Assembly (NCBI RefSeq): GCF_025147325.1
Contig: NZ_CP102262.1
Coordinates: forward strand, 930,001-994,000
Length of the DNA stretch: 64,000 nucleotides
Source: Bacteroides stercoris ATCC 43183
GTDB taxonomy: Bacteria; Bacteroidota; Bacteroidia; Bacteroidales; Bacteroidaceae
Direction of reading: 5' to 3'
Both the position numbers and the translations under genes were made by a program. A model generated the notes under the pieces. It worked only from the letters and a program-made list of their open reading frames with translations. It had not been told where the DNA came from and did no database searches. Each line of letters opens with the position of its first letter. The first letter of the stretch is position 1. Positions 35,224-43,520 of this stretch are shown here, one piece after another.

Positions 35224-35525
35224 TCTGATAGTATTTTGGTTAATAGTAGGTGTTTATTGGGTAAATATAATAAAATTAGTGTACATACGCAATATTAAAA
35301 TGCGCTTATCTTTGTTAACGAAAAAAAAAGTTATCTGAGACGGATTGATAAGATGTGATATCATGATTAAGCAGATTGGAAACTGACTGTGAAGCGTATT
35401 TTCAGATTTAGTAAAAAGCTGTTCACAACTATCAATATTTTTTAGGCGAAAAGGGAGATTTACACATTTATTATAAACCCTGGAGCAGAAGTACTATTTC
35501 TGTTTCACATTAAAAATTACAGGTT
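35224..35525. other. 302-bp divergent regulatory region
   Basis: No gene is seen. It is AT-rich and lies between the HTH regulator gene and the first gene of the secreted-protein run. TATCTTTG at 35307-35314 points to that run; about 210 bp of leader would follow. No clear minus-strand box for the regulator was found. Confidence 0.6.
35307..35314 (+). promoter_or_regulatory. Promoter -7 box before the secreted-protein run
   Basis: TATCTTTG matches TAnnTTTG. It is 212 bp upstream of the first ATG (35526), so the transcript would have a long untranslated leader. Confidence 0.5.
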
Positions 35526-36224
35526 ATGAAGAAATATTTATTGGTTTTATTGGGTCTGCTTGTTTTGACTACCACTACTTACTCTCAGGAATTAACGGAG
35601 AAAGAGAAAGCAAGACAAGAAAAAGAAGCACGAAAACAAGCAAAAGAGAATGCCAAGAAAGAAGCTAAATTGAAGAAAGCAGCCAAGAAGGATGCTAAAA
35701 TAGCTGATTTGCGTGCAGATTATGAAGAATTTTTGGCAGAGTGGGAGCCTATCGAAGCCAATATAGGCATTGCGGAAGTTGATACATTTTTTATACACAC
35801 GAATGAATTGTTTGCTTTGCTGCAACGGGTAGAAGAGAATACCGCTTTTATAGAGATGGTTCCCGAACCTTATTTTGACGAAGAAATGGGAGTGACGGAT
35901 ACGATTTGGAATGCCAAAAACAAGAATACAAACGAACCCATTGCCAAGAATGATGCGCTGAAAGTATATAGTATCGCTACTCTGAATCTTACAGAGGCTG
36001 CTGCCCGTGGAGTCTCCCTTACTGCTGAAAGCGTATCGGCACTGGCATCTCTGACTTCGGACCCATTGAAAGCATTGACAATCGGAAAGAAAGTGAAACA
36101 GGCAACAAAAGCTATTAAGATGTCTGTAAATGTAATTCCATTGATTCAGCGTAATATCAAAGAGAACACGGAGAAACTGAAGTATAAGAAAGCCAACGAG
36201 GGGCAGGAAGTGAAAGAAGAATAG
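35526..36224 (+). CDS. Exported Lys/Glu-rich protein of unknown function (gene 1 of 8)
   Basis: This 232-residue protein begins with a signal peptide (1-20, ending TTTTYS before Gln). A very charged Lys/Glu/Ala stretch (about 22-62) follows, likely helical or coiled-coil, and then a mixed domain. No catalytic motif is seen and I do not recognise the family. It is the first of eight same-strand genes for exported proteins, 21 bp before the next. The charged segment could bind peptidoglycan, nucleic acid or a partner protein; this is only a guess. Confidence 0.7.
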   Translation: MKKYLLVLLGLLVLTTTTYSQELTEKEKARQEKEARKQAKENAKKEAKLKKAAKKDAKIADLRADYEEFLAEWEPIEANIGIAEVDTFFIHTNELFALLQRVEENTAFIEMVPEPYFDEEMGVTDTIWNAKNKNTNEPIAKNDALKVYSIATLNLTEAAARGVSLTAESVSALASLTSDPLKALTIGKKVKQATKAIKMSVNVIPLIQRNIKENTEKLKYKKANEGQEVKEE

Positions 36225-36245
36225 TTGTAAACAAGGGACAGCACG

Positions 36246-37133
36246 ATGAAAAAGATATATTTATTGTTTGTAATGCTTACTCTTGCTTTGGGTGTTTTTG
36301 CCCAAAGTAAGGGTAAGAACGCAATGACCTTACGTCTTGTAGATATAAAGGTTACGGACGGCACTTTGGTGAATATTGCCAAAGAGCAGGAGGCCAAAGG
36401 TAATACCAAACCTATGGATATGATTCGTATCTATGAGGGGAATGTACGTGCCAAGCTGGATGAAGTGGCAAAGGCGAGCGGGCGTTTTGAGATATCCGAT
36501 GAAAACGCATTGGAAGCCCTCACACGGGATGCAGAGGCCAGTCTGTTTATGAAGATGTCCAGAGCGGAAAAGATAGAGTACGTATCTTCCAAGCAGAATG
36601 ACTATACGCTTTCCTGTGATATAAACAGTTGCCAGTTCACCCGCAGGGCAGGTGGAGCAGGTTATTCCTGTGTACTTCGCCTGAAAGTAAGCATCAGTGA
36701 TGCGCGCGATTCTACGGCGGCAGCATTGATTTCGCGTGAGTTTATCAGCGATATCAAGAAAACCGCTATCCGTCCCAACCGGGACGCCGCTTGTCAGGAA
36801 GCTCTGGCTACTTTAACGGAGCCTTTGACGGACTTCTTTTTGAATAATATCCCGGTATACGGGCTTCTCGGCTACGAAGGAGATGAATATGTCATTACCT
36901 GCGGCGAGAGCCTGAATATAAGAAAAGGAGATCAGTTCCAGGTTTCTTTGATAAAATATAGTGGTGGGGAGCGTCAGAGCGAAGTGGTTGGTGCTGTAAA
37001 GGTACAAGACTTGCGCGCTTCTACATCTGCGGTTTCTTTCACCGAGGGTAAAGACCGTATAATAGAATTGATACCTACATTGGATGCCAACAGTTTCCTG
37101 CAATGTAGACTGTTACTTTTAAAATCCCGTTGA
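36246..37133 (+). CDS. Exported protein, possibly CsgG/FlgT-like (gene 2 of 8)
   Basis: This 295-residue protein has a signal peptide (1-19, ending LALGVFA before Gln). The middle (about 110-200) has strands and a helix pattern resembling the CsgG/TolB-N class of envelope proteins. The end (about 205-295, with LNIRKGDQFQVSL and VVGAVKVQDLRAS) resembles the C-terminal beta domain of FlgT-like proteins. These are by-eye impressions. It is 3 bp from the next gene, so translation is likely coupled. Confidence 0.6.
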   Translation: MKKIYLLFVMLTLALGVFAQSKGKNAMTLRLVDIKVTDGTLVNIAKEQEAKGNTKPMDMIRIYEGNVRAKLDEVAKASGRFEISDENALEALTRDAEASLFMKMSRAEKIEYVSSKQNDYTLSCDINSCQFTRRAGGAGYSCVLRLKVSISDARDSTAAALISREFISDIKKTAIRPNRDAACQEALATLTEPLTDFFLNNIPVYGLLGYEGDEYVITCGESLNIRKGDQFQVSLIKYSGGERQSEVVGAVKVQDLRASTSAVSFTEGKDRIIELIPTLDANSFLQCRLLLLKSR

Positions 37134-37136
37134 TAT

Positions 37137-37613
37137 ATGAAGAAGATATTGATTTTTTCTTTTTTCTGTTTACTGTGCTTCACGACTTCTTTTGCCCAAA
37201 AGGTAAAACCGGTGAATTATGGTGGATCGGTTAATTTAATGGAAGTAAGGGGACGTGGAGGAGATGCCGTCGTGGTACTCCGTACGTTGGGATATGGCAA
37301 GAATGATGCTTTGGCGCAGGAGGATGCGGAAGTGCGTGTAATCCGTGCTTTGCTTTATTCGGGTTTTTCCAAGGATTATCCGGCTGTGATTTCGATGACG
37401 GAGTCGGAGGCGGAAGCGAAGAGCCAGGGCAAGTTGCTTGCTTTTTTTGAGAACAAGGAGTATAAGGATTGTATAAGTTCGGTGAAGCCCATGGGAAAAC
37501 TGGACAAAGTGAAAGGTGAGAAAGTAAAGAAGAAGCCTTTTGATATTGCAGTCAACTATTATGTTTTGAAGAATAAGATAGCGAATATGAACTTCGATTC
37601 GTTCGGTTTTTGA
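37137..37613 (+). CDS. Small exported protein of unknown function (gene 3 of 8)
   Basis: This 158-residue protein has a signal peptide (1-20, ending TTSFA before Gln). The mature part begins with a VNLMEVRGRGGDAVVVLRTLG segment (about 31-50, quoted in part) and an ALAQEDAEVRVIRALLYSGF helix, which recall the strand-helix start of LPP20/CsgG-type domains. A Lys-rich segment lies near 120-135. I do not recognise the family. It is tightly packed between neighbours (3 and 9 bp). Confidence 0.6.
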   Translation: MKKILIFSFFCLLCFTTSFAQKVKPVNYGGSVNLMEVRGRGGDAVVVLRTLGYGKNDALAQEDAEVRVIRALLYSGFSKDYPAVISMTESEAEAKSQGKLLAFFENKEYKDCISSVKPMGKLDKVKGEKVKKKPFDIAVNYYVLKNKIANMNFDSFGF

Positions 37614-37622
37614 TTAATATAG

Positions 37623-38537
37623 ATGATTATGAGAATAGTTGTTTCTTTTTTAAGTCTGTTCCTACCTCTTTATCTGTTAGCCCAAAACGGTCAGGCGAGA
37701 CAGCCGAATGTAATGGTGGTTCCGTTTGTAGAACCCGGAGAAGGAGAGAACGACCGGATAAAAGATGCGGTTCTGAATGATGAAGCTGTGCCGTTGGCTC
37801 TTTCCAAGATAAAGGAAGAGTTTAATTTGCGTAATTTCAAGACGATTGACTTTATGACGGAGTTCCAGCGGGTGCAGAACCGTGCTTATGCGGCCTCTGC
37901 ATTGAATGCCAAATCTACCGGATTGCAGGCGTATGTGGATGGCGCACGGGCGGATATATATGTGACGGTGAAAATTTCCAAAGAAGATTTCGCCGGAGGA
38001 GCTTCCAATGTCACTCTTTTGATGGAGGCTAAAGAGCGTGAGACCGGTTTTTCGTTGGCAAACGCCAGTATTGTGAGCGACCGTTTCCGTGCGTCTAAAA
38101 AAGAGCTGACCGAATATGCCTTGGAAGGCATCTCTGAGAATTTCTTCAACCAGTTGAAACAGGCATTCCGTGATATGGTAACCAATGGCCGGGAAGTGAA
38201 CATAACCCTCAATGTCGATGAAAACTGCGACTTTGATATGGAAAACGATGTTGTCGGCACAAGAGATATGACGTTGAGTGATGAACTTGACGAGTGGGTG
38301 CTTGAAAATGCTTTCAAAGGCAACGGTGAAGTCCGTTCGGGAGGCAACGGTCTGAATGTCTATATGCGTGTGCCGGTATATGACCCTGATACGGGAAGAC
38401 CGCGTTCCATAAAGTCGGAAACGGGCAAGCTGAGAAGGTTTGCATCGGGATTGTTGAAAGACAAAGGCTATACGGTTAGCGAGAAGGCCGCTTCCGGACA
38501 GTACATACAGCTTTTAATTCAGAATTCCAGGGAATAA
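37623..38537 (+). CDS. DUF6175-like exported protein (gene 4 of 8)
   Basis: This 304-residue protein has a signal peptide (1-20, ending LYLLA before Gln). It then has a PNVMVVPFVEPGEGEN segment (about 28-43) and a LRNFKTIDFMTEFQ segment, a pattern like the nucleotide-free CsgG/TolB-N fold. I associate it with the Bacteroidota family DUF6175, by recall. The C-terminal half has a second alpha/beta domain (about 185-300). No catalytic residues are evident. A hairpin (38550-38591) separates it from the next gene. Confidence 0.65.
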   Translation: MIMRIVVSFLSLFLPLYLLAQNGQARQPNVMVVPFVEPGEGENDRIKDAVLNDEAVPLALSKIKEEFNLRNFKTIDFMTEFQRVQNRAYAASALNAKSTGLQAYVDGARADIYVTVKISKEDFAGGASNVTLLMEAKERETGFSLANASIVSDRFRASKKELTEYALEGISENFFNQLKQAFRDMVTNGREVNITLNVDENCDFDMENDVVGTRDMTLSDELDEWVLENAFKGNGEVRSGGNGLNVYMRVPVYDPDTGRPRSIKSETGKLRRFASGLLKDKGYTVSEKAASGQYIQLLIQNSRE

Positions 38538-38549
38538 CATTGGACTGGG

Positions 38550-38591
38550 TGTCCGGCAGGTGTTTTTATGGATAAGATACACAGCCGGACA
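38550..38591 (+). terminator. Hairpin between genes 4 and 5 of the secreted-protein run
   Basis: TGTCCGGC (38550-38557) pairs with GCCGGACA (38584-38591) across a 26-nt loop; CTGTCTTTT follows. It may attenuate rather than end transcription. Confidence 0.4.
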
Positions 38592-38613
38592 TCTGTCTTT
38601 TAATAATTATGAT

Positions 38614-39759
38614 ATGAAGAAATTCTTATTTCTATTGATTGCAGGATTTTGTACCGTTCAGCTTTCGGGACAGACAATCAACTTCTCCGTACAACCGTTG
38701 TCCGGGGAAAGCGAGTTGTCCGCAGCATCGCAAGAAATGCTTCAAAACAAGTTGAGACAAATTATCACCCGAAACAGTGCGGGAGCGGCAAACGACTATA
38801 ATGTCTTTGTCATAGAACCGGTAATAACGGTTTTAGACAAGCAGTCCACTTCGGGATTGATGCGTAATACCACGCTTGTAAAGGGAGAATTGACGCTGGT
38901 TGCCAAGAACAGGATAGACGGCAGCATGTATCACAGTGCCGTTGTGTCTGTGTCCGGGCAGGCTGCAGAAGGTGCCGACCCCTATAAAGCCATGATTTCC
39001 GCTCTGCGTACAACCGATCCGGTTTACACCCGTTTTATCCGTATTGCCCGGCAGAAGATACAGGATTATTATGCTGCTAATTGCGCCACTATTCTTCAGA
39101 AAGCACAAAGCCTTTACAATTTGAAGAAATACCCGGAGGCATTGAGTTATCTTTCTGCCGTGTCGGAGAGTGTGCCTTGTTATGAGCAGGCTTCCGTGCT
39201 CCAGACGGAGTTGGCGCAGTATGTGCCCGATGTACAGCCGGATACGGTGATTATACAGAAAGTGATAGAGAAACCTGTTGAAGTGGAGAAAATAGTGGAG
39301 GTTGAAAAGATAGTGGAAAAGCCGGTTGTGGTTGAGAAGGTAGTCGAGAAACCTGTGATTGTTGAGAAAGTGGTCGAAAAGCCCGTTGCGCAGGAAACTC
39401 CGGCAGCCCGCTGCGAAATTACCCTTTCCACAAACAGGCTGCAGTTCAAGGTTTTGAAGTGCACAGGTAATGCTACCCAGCAGCGTATCACGATTTTGGC
39501 GGAAATGACCAATGTGGACACAGGTCGTAATACGGATGAGTTCTTGCGATTTACTTCCGCCTTTACGGACAGTGGTACGGAATGCAAGAACTTCGAGATA
39601 CAGAACGGGGCATGGATGAAGATGCCGCCCCGTGTAACGGTACGGCGGGAATTTTATGTAACGAACGTATTCGATAGATTCTCCCTTTTTTCTTATATAG
39701 AGTTGTTGGTAGCGGATACAAAAGTATACATTCGTAACCTGCCGGTTCAATGGCAATAA
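38614..39759 (+). CDS. Exported protein with EKPV repeats (gene 5 of 8)
   Basis: This 381-residue protein has a signal peptide (1-18, ending QLSG before Gln) and an N-terminal CsgG-like alpha/beta domain (about 20-145). A TPR-like helical segment (about 150-200, AQSLYNLKKYPEALSYL) comes next, then a Val/Glu/Lys/Pro repeat linker (about 215-260) made of units like VVEKPVVVEK, and a C-terminal beta domain (about 265-381) with conserved cysteines. The frame is open to 38560, but ATG 38614 begins the signal peptide. The linker resembles periplasm-spanning spacers of TonB-like proteins, though no TonB domain is seen. Confidence 0.65.
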   Translation: MKKFLFLLIAGFCTVQLSGQTINFSVQPLSGESELSAASQEMLQNKLRQIITRNSAGAANDYNVFVIEPVITVLDKQSTSGLMRNTTLVKGELTLVAKNRIDGSMYHSAVVSVSGQAAEGADPYKAMISALRTTDPVYTRFIRIARQKIQDYYAANCATILQKAQSLYNLKKYPEALSYLSAVSESVPCYEQASVLQTELAQYVPDVQPDTVIIQKVIEKPVEVEKIVEVEKIVEKPVVVEKVVEKPVIVEKVVEKPVAQETPAARCEITLSTNRLQFKVLKCTGNATQQRITILAEMTNVDTGRNTDEFLRFTSAFTDSGTECKNFEIQNGAWMKMPPRVTVRREFYVTNVFDRFSLFSYIELLVADTKVYIRNLPVQWQ

Positions 39760-39774
39760 AAAGATAAAAAGCGT

Positions 39775-41076
39775 ATGAAACGATTGATATGGATGATTTT
39801 CATCACATTGCTGGCTGCGGGTGTCGCAGCCCAGACCAAAGTGGTGGAAAGGAGTGCAAAGAAAGTTCCGGGCTGGCTGAATACGGCGGTGGAAGATTAT
39901 CTGGTAGTGTCGGTTACGGCCGGTTCGTTGGCAGAGGGGCAGACGAAAGCGTTGACCGAGATAACCGAACGTATCATTCAGTCGGTAGCCAGCAATGTAA
40001 CGGTGTCCAAGAAGAATACTCTTTCGGAAGTCAATGTGAATGGAAACATAGAATCTTCGGATGCTTTTACGCAGATATCCAGGATAAAGTCTGCCAATCT
40101 TCCTTTTCTGAAAGGGATTTCCCTTTCCAATGTCGAAGAAATCTATTGGGAGAAAGTCCAGGACAAAGCCACGAAAAAAGAACATTATAATTATTCGGTA
40201 AAGTATCCTTTTTCGCGTTTGGAGCAAAGGAAACTGACTGCGGAATTTGAAGCATTGGATGCCGGGCAGGTGGCCCGGTATGAAGCGTTGGAGCAGAAGA
40301 TAGGGGCAATCGAATCTGCCGATGAGATAAGCCGTGCCATAACGGAACTGAATACCTTGTCCGAGTACTTCTTCGATGATGTACGTTTGAGCCGGGTAAA
40401 GGGGCTGACTGCCCGTTACAGGCAGTTGTACGATGCGCTTACACTGACGGGCACTTTCCTTGAAAGCGGAAAGTATCAGTGCCAGCTTCTGTTGGATGGT
40501 AATCCTATAAAAGTGGCGGCCAAACCCAAAGTTACGTCCAACTGCGCCGGTCAAATCAGCGTCCGTCCTGCCGACGGAATGTTCGTCATTACGTACAGTG
40601 CGGAAGACTGTCTGCCGGAAGAAGAGAACTTCCTGAACATCTCACTGACAGTCGGCGGCAAACGTTTGCAGCATAAAGCTTTCCTGAACGAGGCAGGAAC
40701 GGGAAGCATGGCTTTCTCCGTCGTACCGGAAGGGAAACTGGTGCTGACGGCCGATTCCGTGGCGGACAGAAAGATATTCAATATCAATATCCGTCTGACA
40801 TTGAACAACAGGGGAGGCACTCCTTTCGGGTTGAAGGCGTTGGAACTTCATGTTCCTGAAATATCCGCTCCTATTATATTCGATGATATAGATGGCGTTT
40901 ATAAAACCAAAGGCATCATACAGATAAAGGCATTGGCAGAGGGTGAATTTACGGTTGGAGAGAAAAAGAAGTCGCTTTTCTCCTTTGTGCAGGGTGCCAT
41001 AACATTCGTCAATCCGCAAACGGGTGCCGTAGAGCGCTCCCAGTTGTCTTTACCTTATGTCACAAACTGGGAATGA
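39775..41076 (+). CDS. Exported LPP20-like protein (gene 6 of 8)
   Basis: This 433-residue protein has a signal peptide (1-19, ending AAGVAA before Gln). Its N-terminal domain (about 28-150) has the PGWLN...DYLVVSVTAGS...ALTEI pattern of LPP20-type lipoprotein domains, followed by a helical stretch (about 155-225) and beta-rich domains to the end. It lacks a lipobox cysteine. It may form an envelope complex with the other products of this run, several of which share the LPP20/CsgG style of fold. Family assignment is by eye. Confidence 0.6.
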   Translation: MKRLIWMIFITLLAAGVAAQTKVVERSAKKVPGWLNTAVEDYLVVSVTAGSLAEGQTKALTEITERIIQSVASNVTVSKKNTLSEVNVNGNIESSDAFTQISRIKSANLPFLKGISLSNVEEIYWEKVQDKATKKEHYNYSVKYPFSRLEQRKLTAEFEALDAGQVARYEALEQKIGAIESADEISRAITELNTLSEYFFDDVRLSRVKGLTARYRQLYDALTLTGTFLESGKYQCQLLLDGNPIKVAAKPKVTSNCAGQISVRPADGMFVITYSAEDCLPEEENFLNISLTVGGKRLQHKAFLNEAGTGSMAFSVVPEGKLVLTADSVADRKIFNINIRLTLNNRGGTPFGLKALELHVPEISAPIIFDDIDGVYKTKGIIQIKALAEGEFTVGEKKKSLFSFVQGAITFVNPQTGAVERSQLSLPYVTNWE

Positions 41077-41107
41077 GTATATTATTAACAATAAAAAAGA
41101 AATGATT

Positions 41108-41737
41108 ATGAAAAGAAGTTTTGCGTTTTTTGCGCTTGTCTGCGCTATATTGTTCGGTTGTGCGGCAACTGCTGGTGCACAGTCCAAAGCTCTGAAAAAG
41201 GATGTCAAGAAAAGGGTGAAAGAGTTGACCAAAGAGGGATGGAAGCCATTGGCAAGTTCTTCTACACTGGAGTATGCTTTTTCCAAGTACCGCACGTATC
41301 TGGAGGAAGATCCGGAAAACCGCATCGAGCTGGTAGGTATTGCCATCGGCAAGAATGTAAAAATAGGCAGAGAGAATGCCATAATGAACGGCATTACCAG
41401 TTATGCTTCCAGAGCCAAAGCACAGGTTGTAGGCAAGATGAAAGGGTTGATGTCTTCCGAGGCGTCTTCTACTCCGGAAGAGGAGATTGACAAGTTCGGC
41501 GCGGCTTATGAATCGGGTGTCAATACAAAGATTGCCGGTCTTGTGAAGCAGCACCTTGTATTGGTGAAAGAAAACAAGGACGGCAGCAAGGAATTCAATG
41601 TATATATGTCTATCGATGAGGCCAAAGCAAAGAAAGCCAGGGAAGAGGCTGCGTTGGCGGCTAAAAAACAGGTGGCTTTGGGCGTACTCTCCCAGCAAGT
41701 GGAGGAGTTTATCGGCGAACCGGTAGAGGCTGAGTAA
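41108..41737 (+). CDS. Exported LPP20-like protein or lipoprotein (gene 7 of 8)
   Basis: This 209-residue protein has a hydrophobic leader (about 1-22). It can be cleaved either before Cys16 (AILFGC, a possible lipobox) or after TAGA. The mature part shows WKPLASSSTLEYAFSKY (about 45-61) and a GKNVKIGRENAIMNGITSYASR-like helix (about 85-105, quoted in part), again reminiscent of LPP20 domains. ATG 41108 is chosen over 41102 or 41057 because it starts directly at the positively charged leader. A terminator-like hairpin follows. Confidence 0.6.
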   Translation: MKRSFAFFALVCAILFGCAATAGAQSKALKKDVKKRVKELTKEGWKPLASSSTLEYAFSKYRTYLEEDPENRIELVGIAIGKNVKIGRENAIMNGITSYASRAKAQVVGKMKGLMSSEASSTPEEEIDKFGAAYESGVNTKIAGLVKQHLVLVKENKDGSKEFNVYMSIDEAKAKKAREEAALAAKKQVALGVLSQQVEEFIGEPVEAE

Positions 41738-41752
41738 TCTATATGGATTTAT

Positions 41753-41795
41753 AAAGGTTGTTCCTGTGGCACAGTGCTCCGGGTGCAACCTTTTT
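41753..41795 (+). terminator. Hairpin between genes 7 and 8 of the secreted-protein run
   Basis: AAAGGTTG (41753-41760) pairs with CAACCTTT (41786-41793), ending in a TTTTT run (41791-41795). It could partially end transcription before the transglutaminase-like gene. Confidence 0.5.
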
Positions 41796-41818
41796 CGGTT
41801 ATTTAAAACGATGCGATC

Positions 41819-43498
41819 ATGAAGAAAACGATATCTTTTATTGCAGGGCTTTTATTGGCTCTTACGGGAATGGCTCAGGAGAACAAGGGCGGCATATCCG
41901 GTTTTATGAAAGAGGAGCTGGAAGACTTCGATAAATTTATGGATGATGCCGATAAAGACTTCATCAACTTCATGCGTGAGCCCTGGAAGGAGTTTGAAGC
42001 GGAGAAGCCGGTTTTGAAGCGGGTGAAGCCCGAACCGGTGAAGCCGGTTGTATACGATGAAAAGACTGCGCCGAAGAGTGAAAAGCCGGTTTGCCTGACG
42101 ATTGAGGAAATACTCGATATGACAACTTCGGAAGGGAAACAGAAGCCGGTAGTACAGCTTAATGAGGTGGACAGAATTGTCTTTGACAAGCCCGAAGTGA
42201 TAGTTCGGAAGAAGAAAGACCCGAAAGTCATCATTATCGAAGAGAAAGCTGCGGACAAGCCGGCGGTGCAGCCGGAAAAGAAACCGGTGGTCGAGGTTGT
42301 CGAGGCCGAACCGGAAGCAGAACCTGCTCCTGTTGTTGAAGCAGACCGACGTCCGGAGCTGGCGGCAGAACCCCGGTTACCGGTCTCCTCAACTCCAACG
42401 TCCCCATTGTACAGGGGCGAATCGGGACGCAGCAAGATAGCGTATGGCGGTCTGGCTTTTTATTTGAATAACAGCCTGAACCGTAAATGCAGCCTGAACG
42501 GACTTAATGAGAATGCCATTGCGGATGCCTACGAGGCTTTATGCAACTCCGATTACAAGCCGTTATTGGCAGATTGTGCGCAGATACGGAAAGATTTGCG
42601 GCTGAACGATTGGGGAGTTTTTACATTGGTGAGGCAGGTAGCCGATACTTATTGCGGTACGGCCAATGAAAGCATTGTAATGCAACAGTTCCTGCTCAAT
42701 GAAATGGGTTACAAGGCACGTATGGCAAGAAAAGCCACGGAAGATAAAATGATGTTGTTCGTTGCTACGGATTGTTCTATCTATGCGCATCCTTATATAA
42801 CCTTAAACGGTCAGAACTACTATAATCTCAGCGGCAATAATGAACAATGCCAGTTTTACATGTGTCAGAAAGACTCTCCCAAGGCAAAGAACAGTGTAGG
42901 AATGCAATTGAAAGAGGCTCCGTTGTTTCCGGGTACAGTCGTCAGCTCCACTCACCAGGCAAAGGGAAGCGCTGCCAGGGTAACGGTGGATGTTCCGAAG
43001 GCTTTGATGGATTTCTATAAAGATTATCCCCAGTGCGATTACAGCGTCTACTTCAATGCTCCGGTCAATGTTGCCATGGAAAACCGGATATTATCTTCAT
43101 TGGCTCCTTTGGTGCAGGGGCGGAATGAGGCGGATGCGGCAAACATTCTGATAAATTTCGTGCAGACCGCTTTCCAATATCAGACAGATAGCCAACAGTT
43201 CGGATACGAGAAGCCGTTCTTTGTCGAAGAACTGTTCTACTATCCCTATTCCGATTGCGAGGACCGTGCGATGCTGTTCTCTTATCTGGTGCGGAAACTC
43301 TTGGGGCTTGATGTCGTATTGCTGGATTACCCGGAACACATCGCCACTGCTGTCCGCTTCAATGGCAATGTTTCCGGTGATTATCTCATGGTGAACGGTC
43401 GGAAATATATAGTTTGCGACCCCACTTATATCGGTGCTTCTATCGGTATGACAATGCCCAGGTATAAAACGGTGTCTGCAAAGGTGTTGAAATACTGA
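41819..43498 (+). CDS. Exported transglutaminase-like protein (gene 8 of 8)
   Basis: This 559-residue protein has a signal peptide (1-18), an acidic helical segment (about 22-60) and a long Pro/Glu/Val/Lys linker (about 60-205). Two domains follow. The last has a clear transglutaminase-like triad: Cys480 in YSDCEDRA, His507 in YPEHIATAV and Asp534 in CDPTYIGAS. The domain at about 245-340 may be a degenerate relative. Such enzymes act as proteases or crosslinkers; substrate unknown. It is the only obvious enzyme among the eight exported products and may act on them or on cell wall or surface proteins. Confidence 0.8.
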   Translation: MKKTISFIAGLLLALTGMAQENKGGISGFMKEELEDFDKFMDDADKDFINFMREPWKEFEAEKPVLKRVKPEPVKPVVYDEKTAPKSEKPVCLTIEEILDMTTSEGKQKPVVQLNEVDRIVFDKPEVIVRKKKDPKVIIIEEKAADKPAVQPEKKPVVEVVEAEPEAEPAPVVEADRRPELAAEPRLPVSSTPTSPLYRGESGRSKIAYGGLAFYLNNSLNRKCSLNGLNENAIADAYEALCNSDYKPLLADCAQIRKDLRLNDWGVFTLVRQVADTYCGTANESIVMQQFLLNEMGYKARMARKATEDKMMLFVATDCSIYAHPYITLNGQNYYNLSGNNEQCQFYMCQKDSPKAKNSVGMQLKEAPLFPGTVVSSTHQAKGSAARVTVDVPKALMDFYKDYPQCDYSVYFNAPVNVAMENRILSSLAPLVQGRNEADAANILINFVQTAFQYQTDSQQFGYEKPFFVEELFYYPYSDCEDRAMLFSYLVRKLLGLDVVLLDYPEHIATAVRFNGNVSGDYLMVNGRKYIVCDPTYIGASIGMTMPRYKTVSAKVLKY

Positions 43499-43520
43499 TG
43501 TCTGTAGCGTACACGTATTT

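Noticed and set aside
38833..40554. 573-residue minus-strand open frame
   Set aside because: Antisense to genes 5 and 6 of the secreted-protein run. The plus-strand frames have signal peptides and tight spacing.
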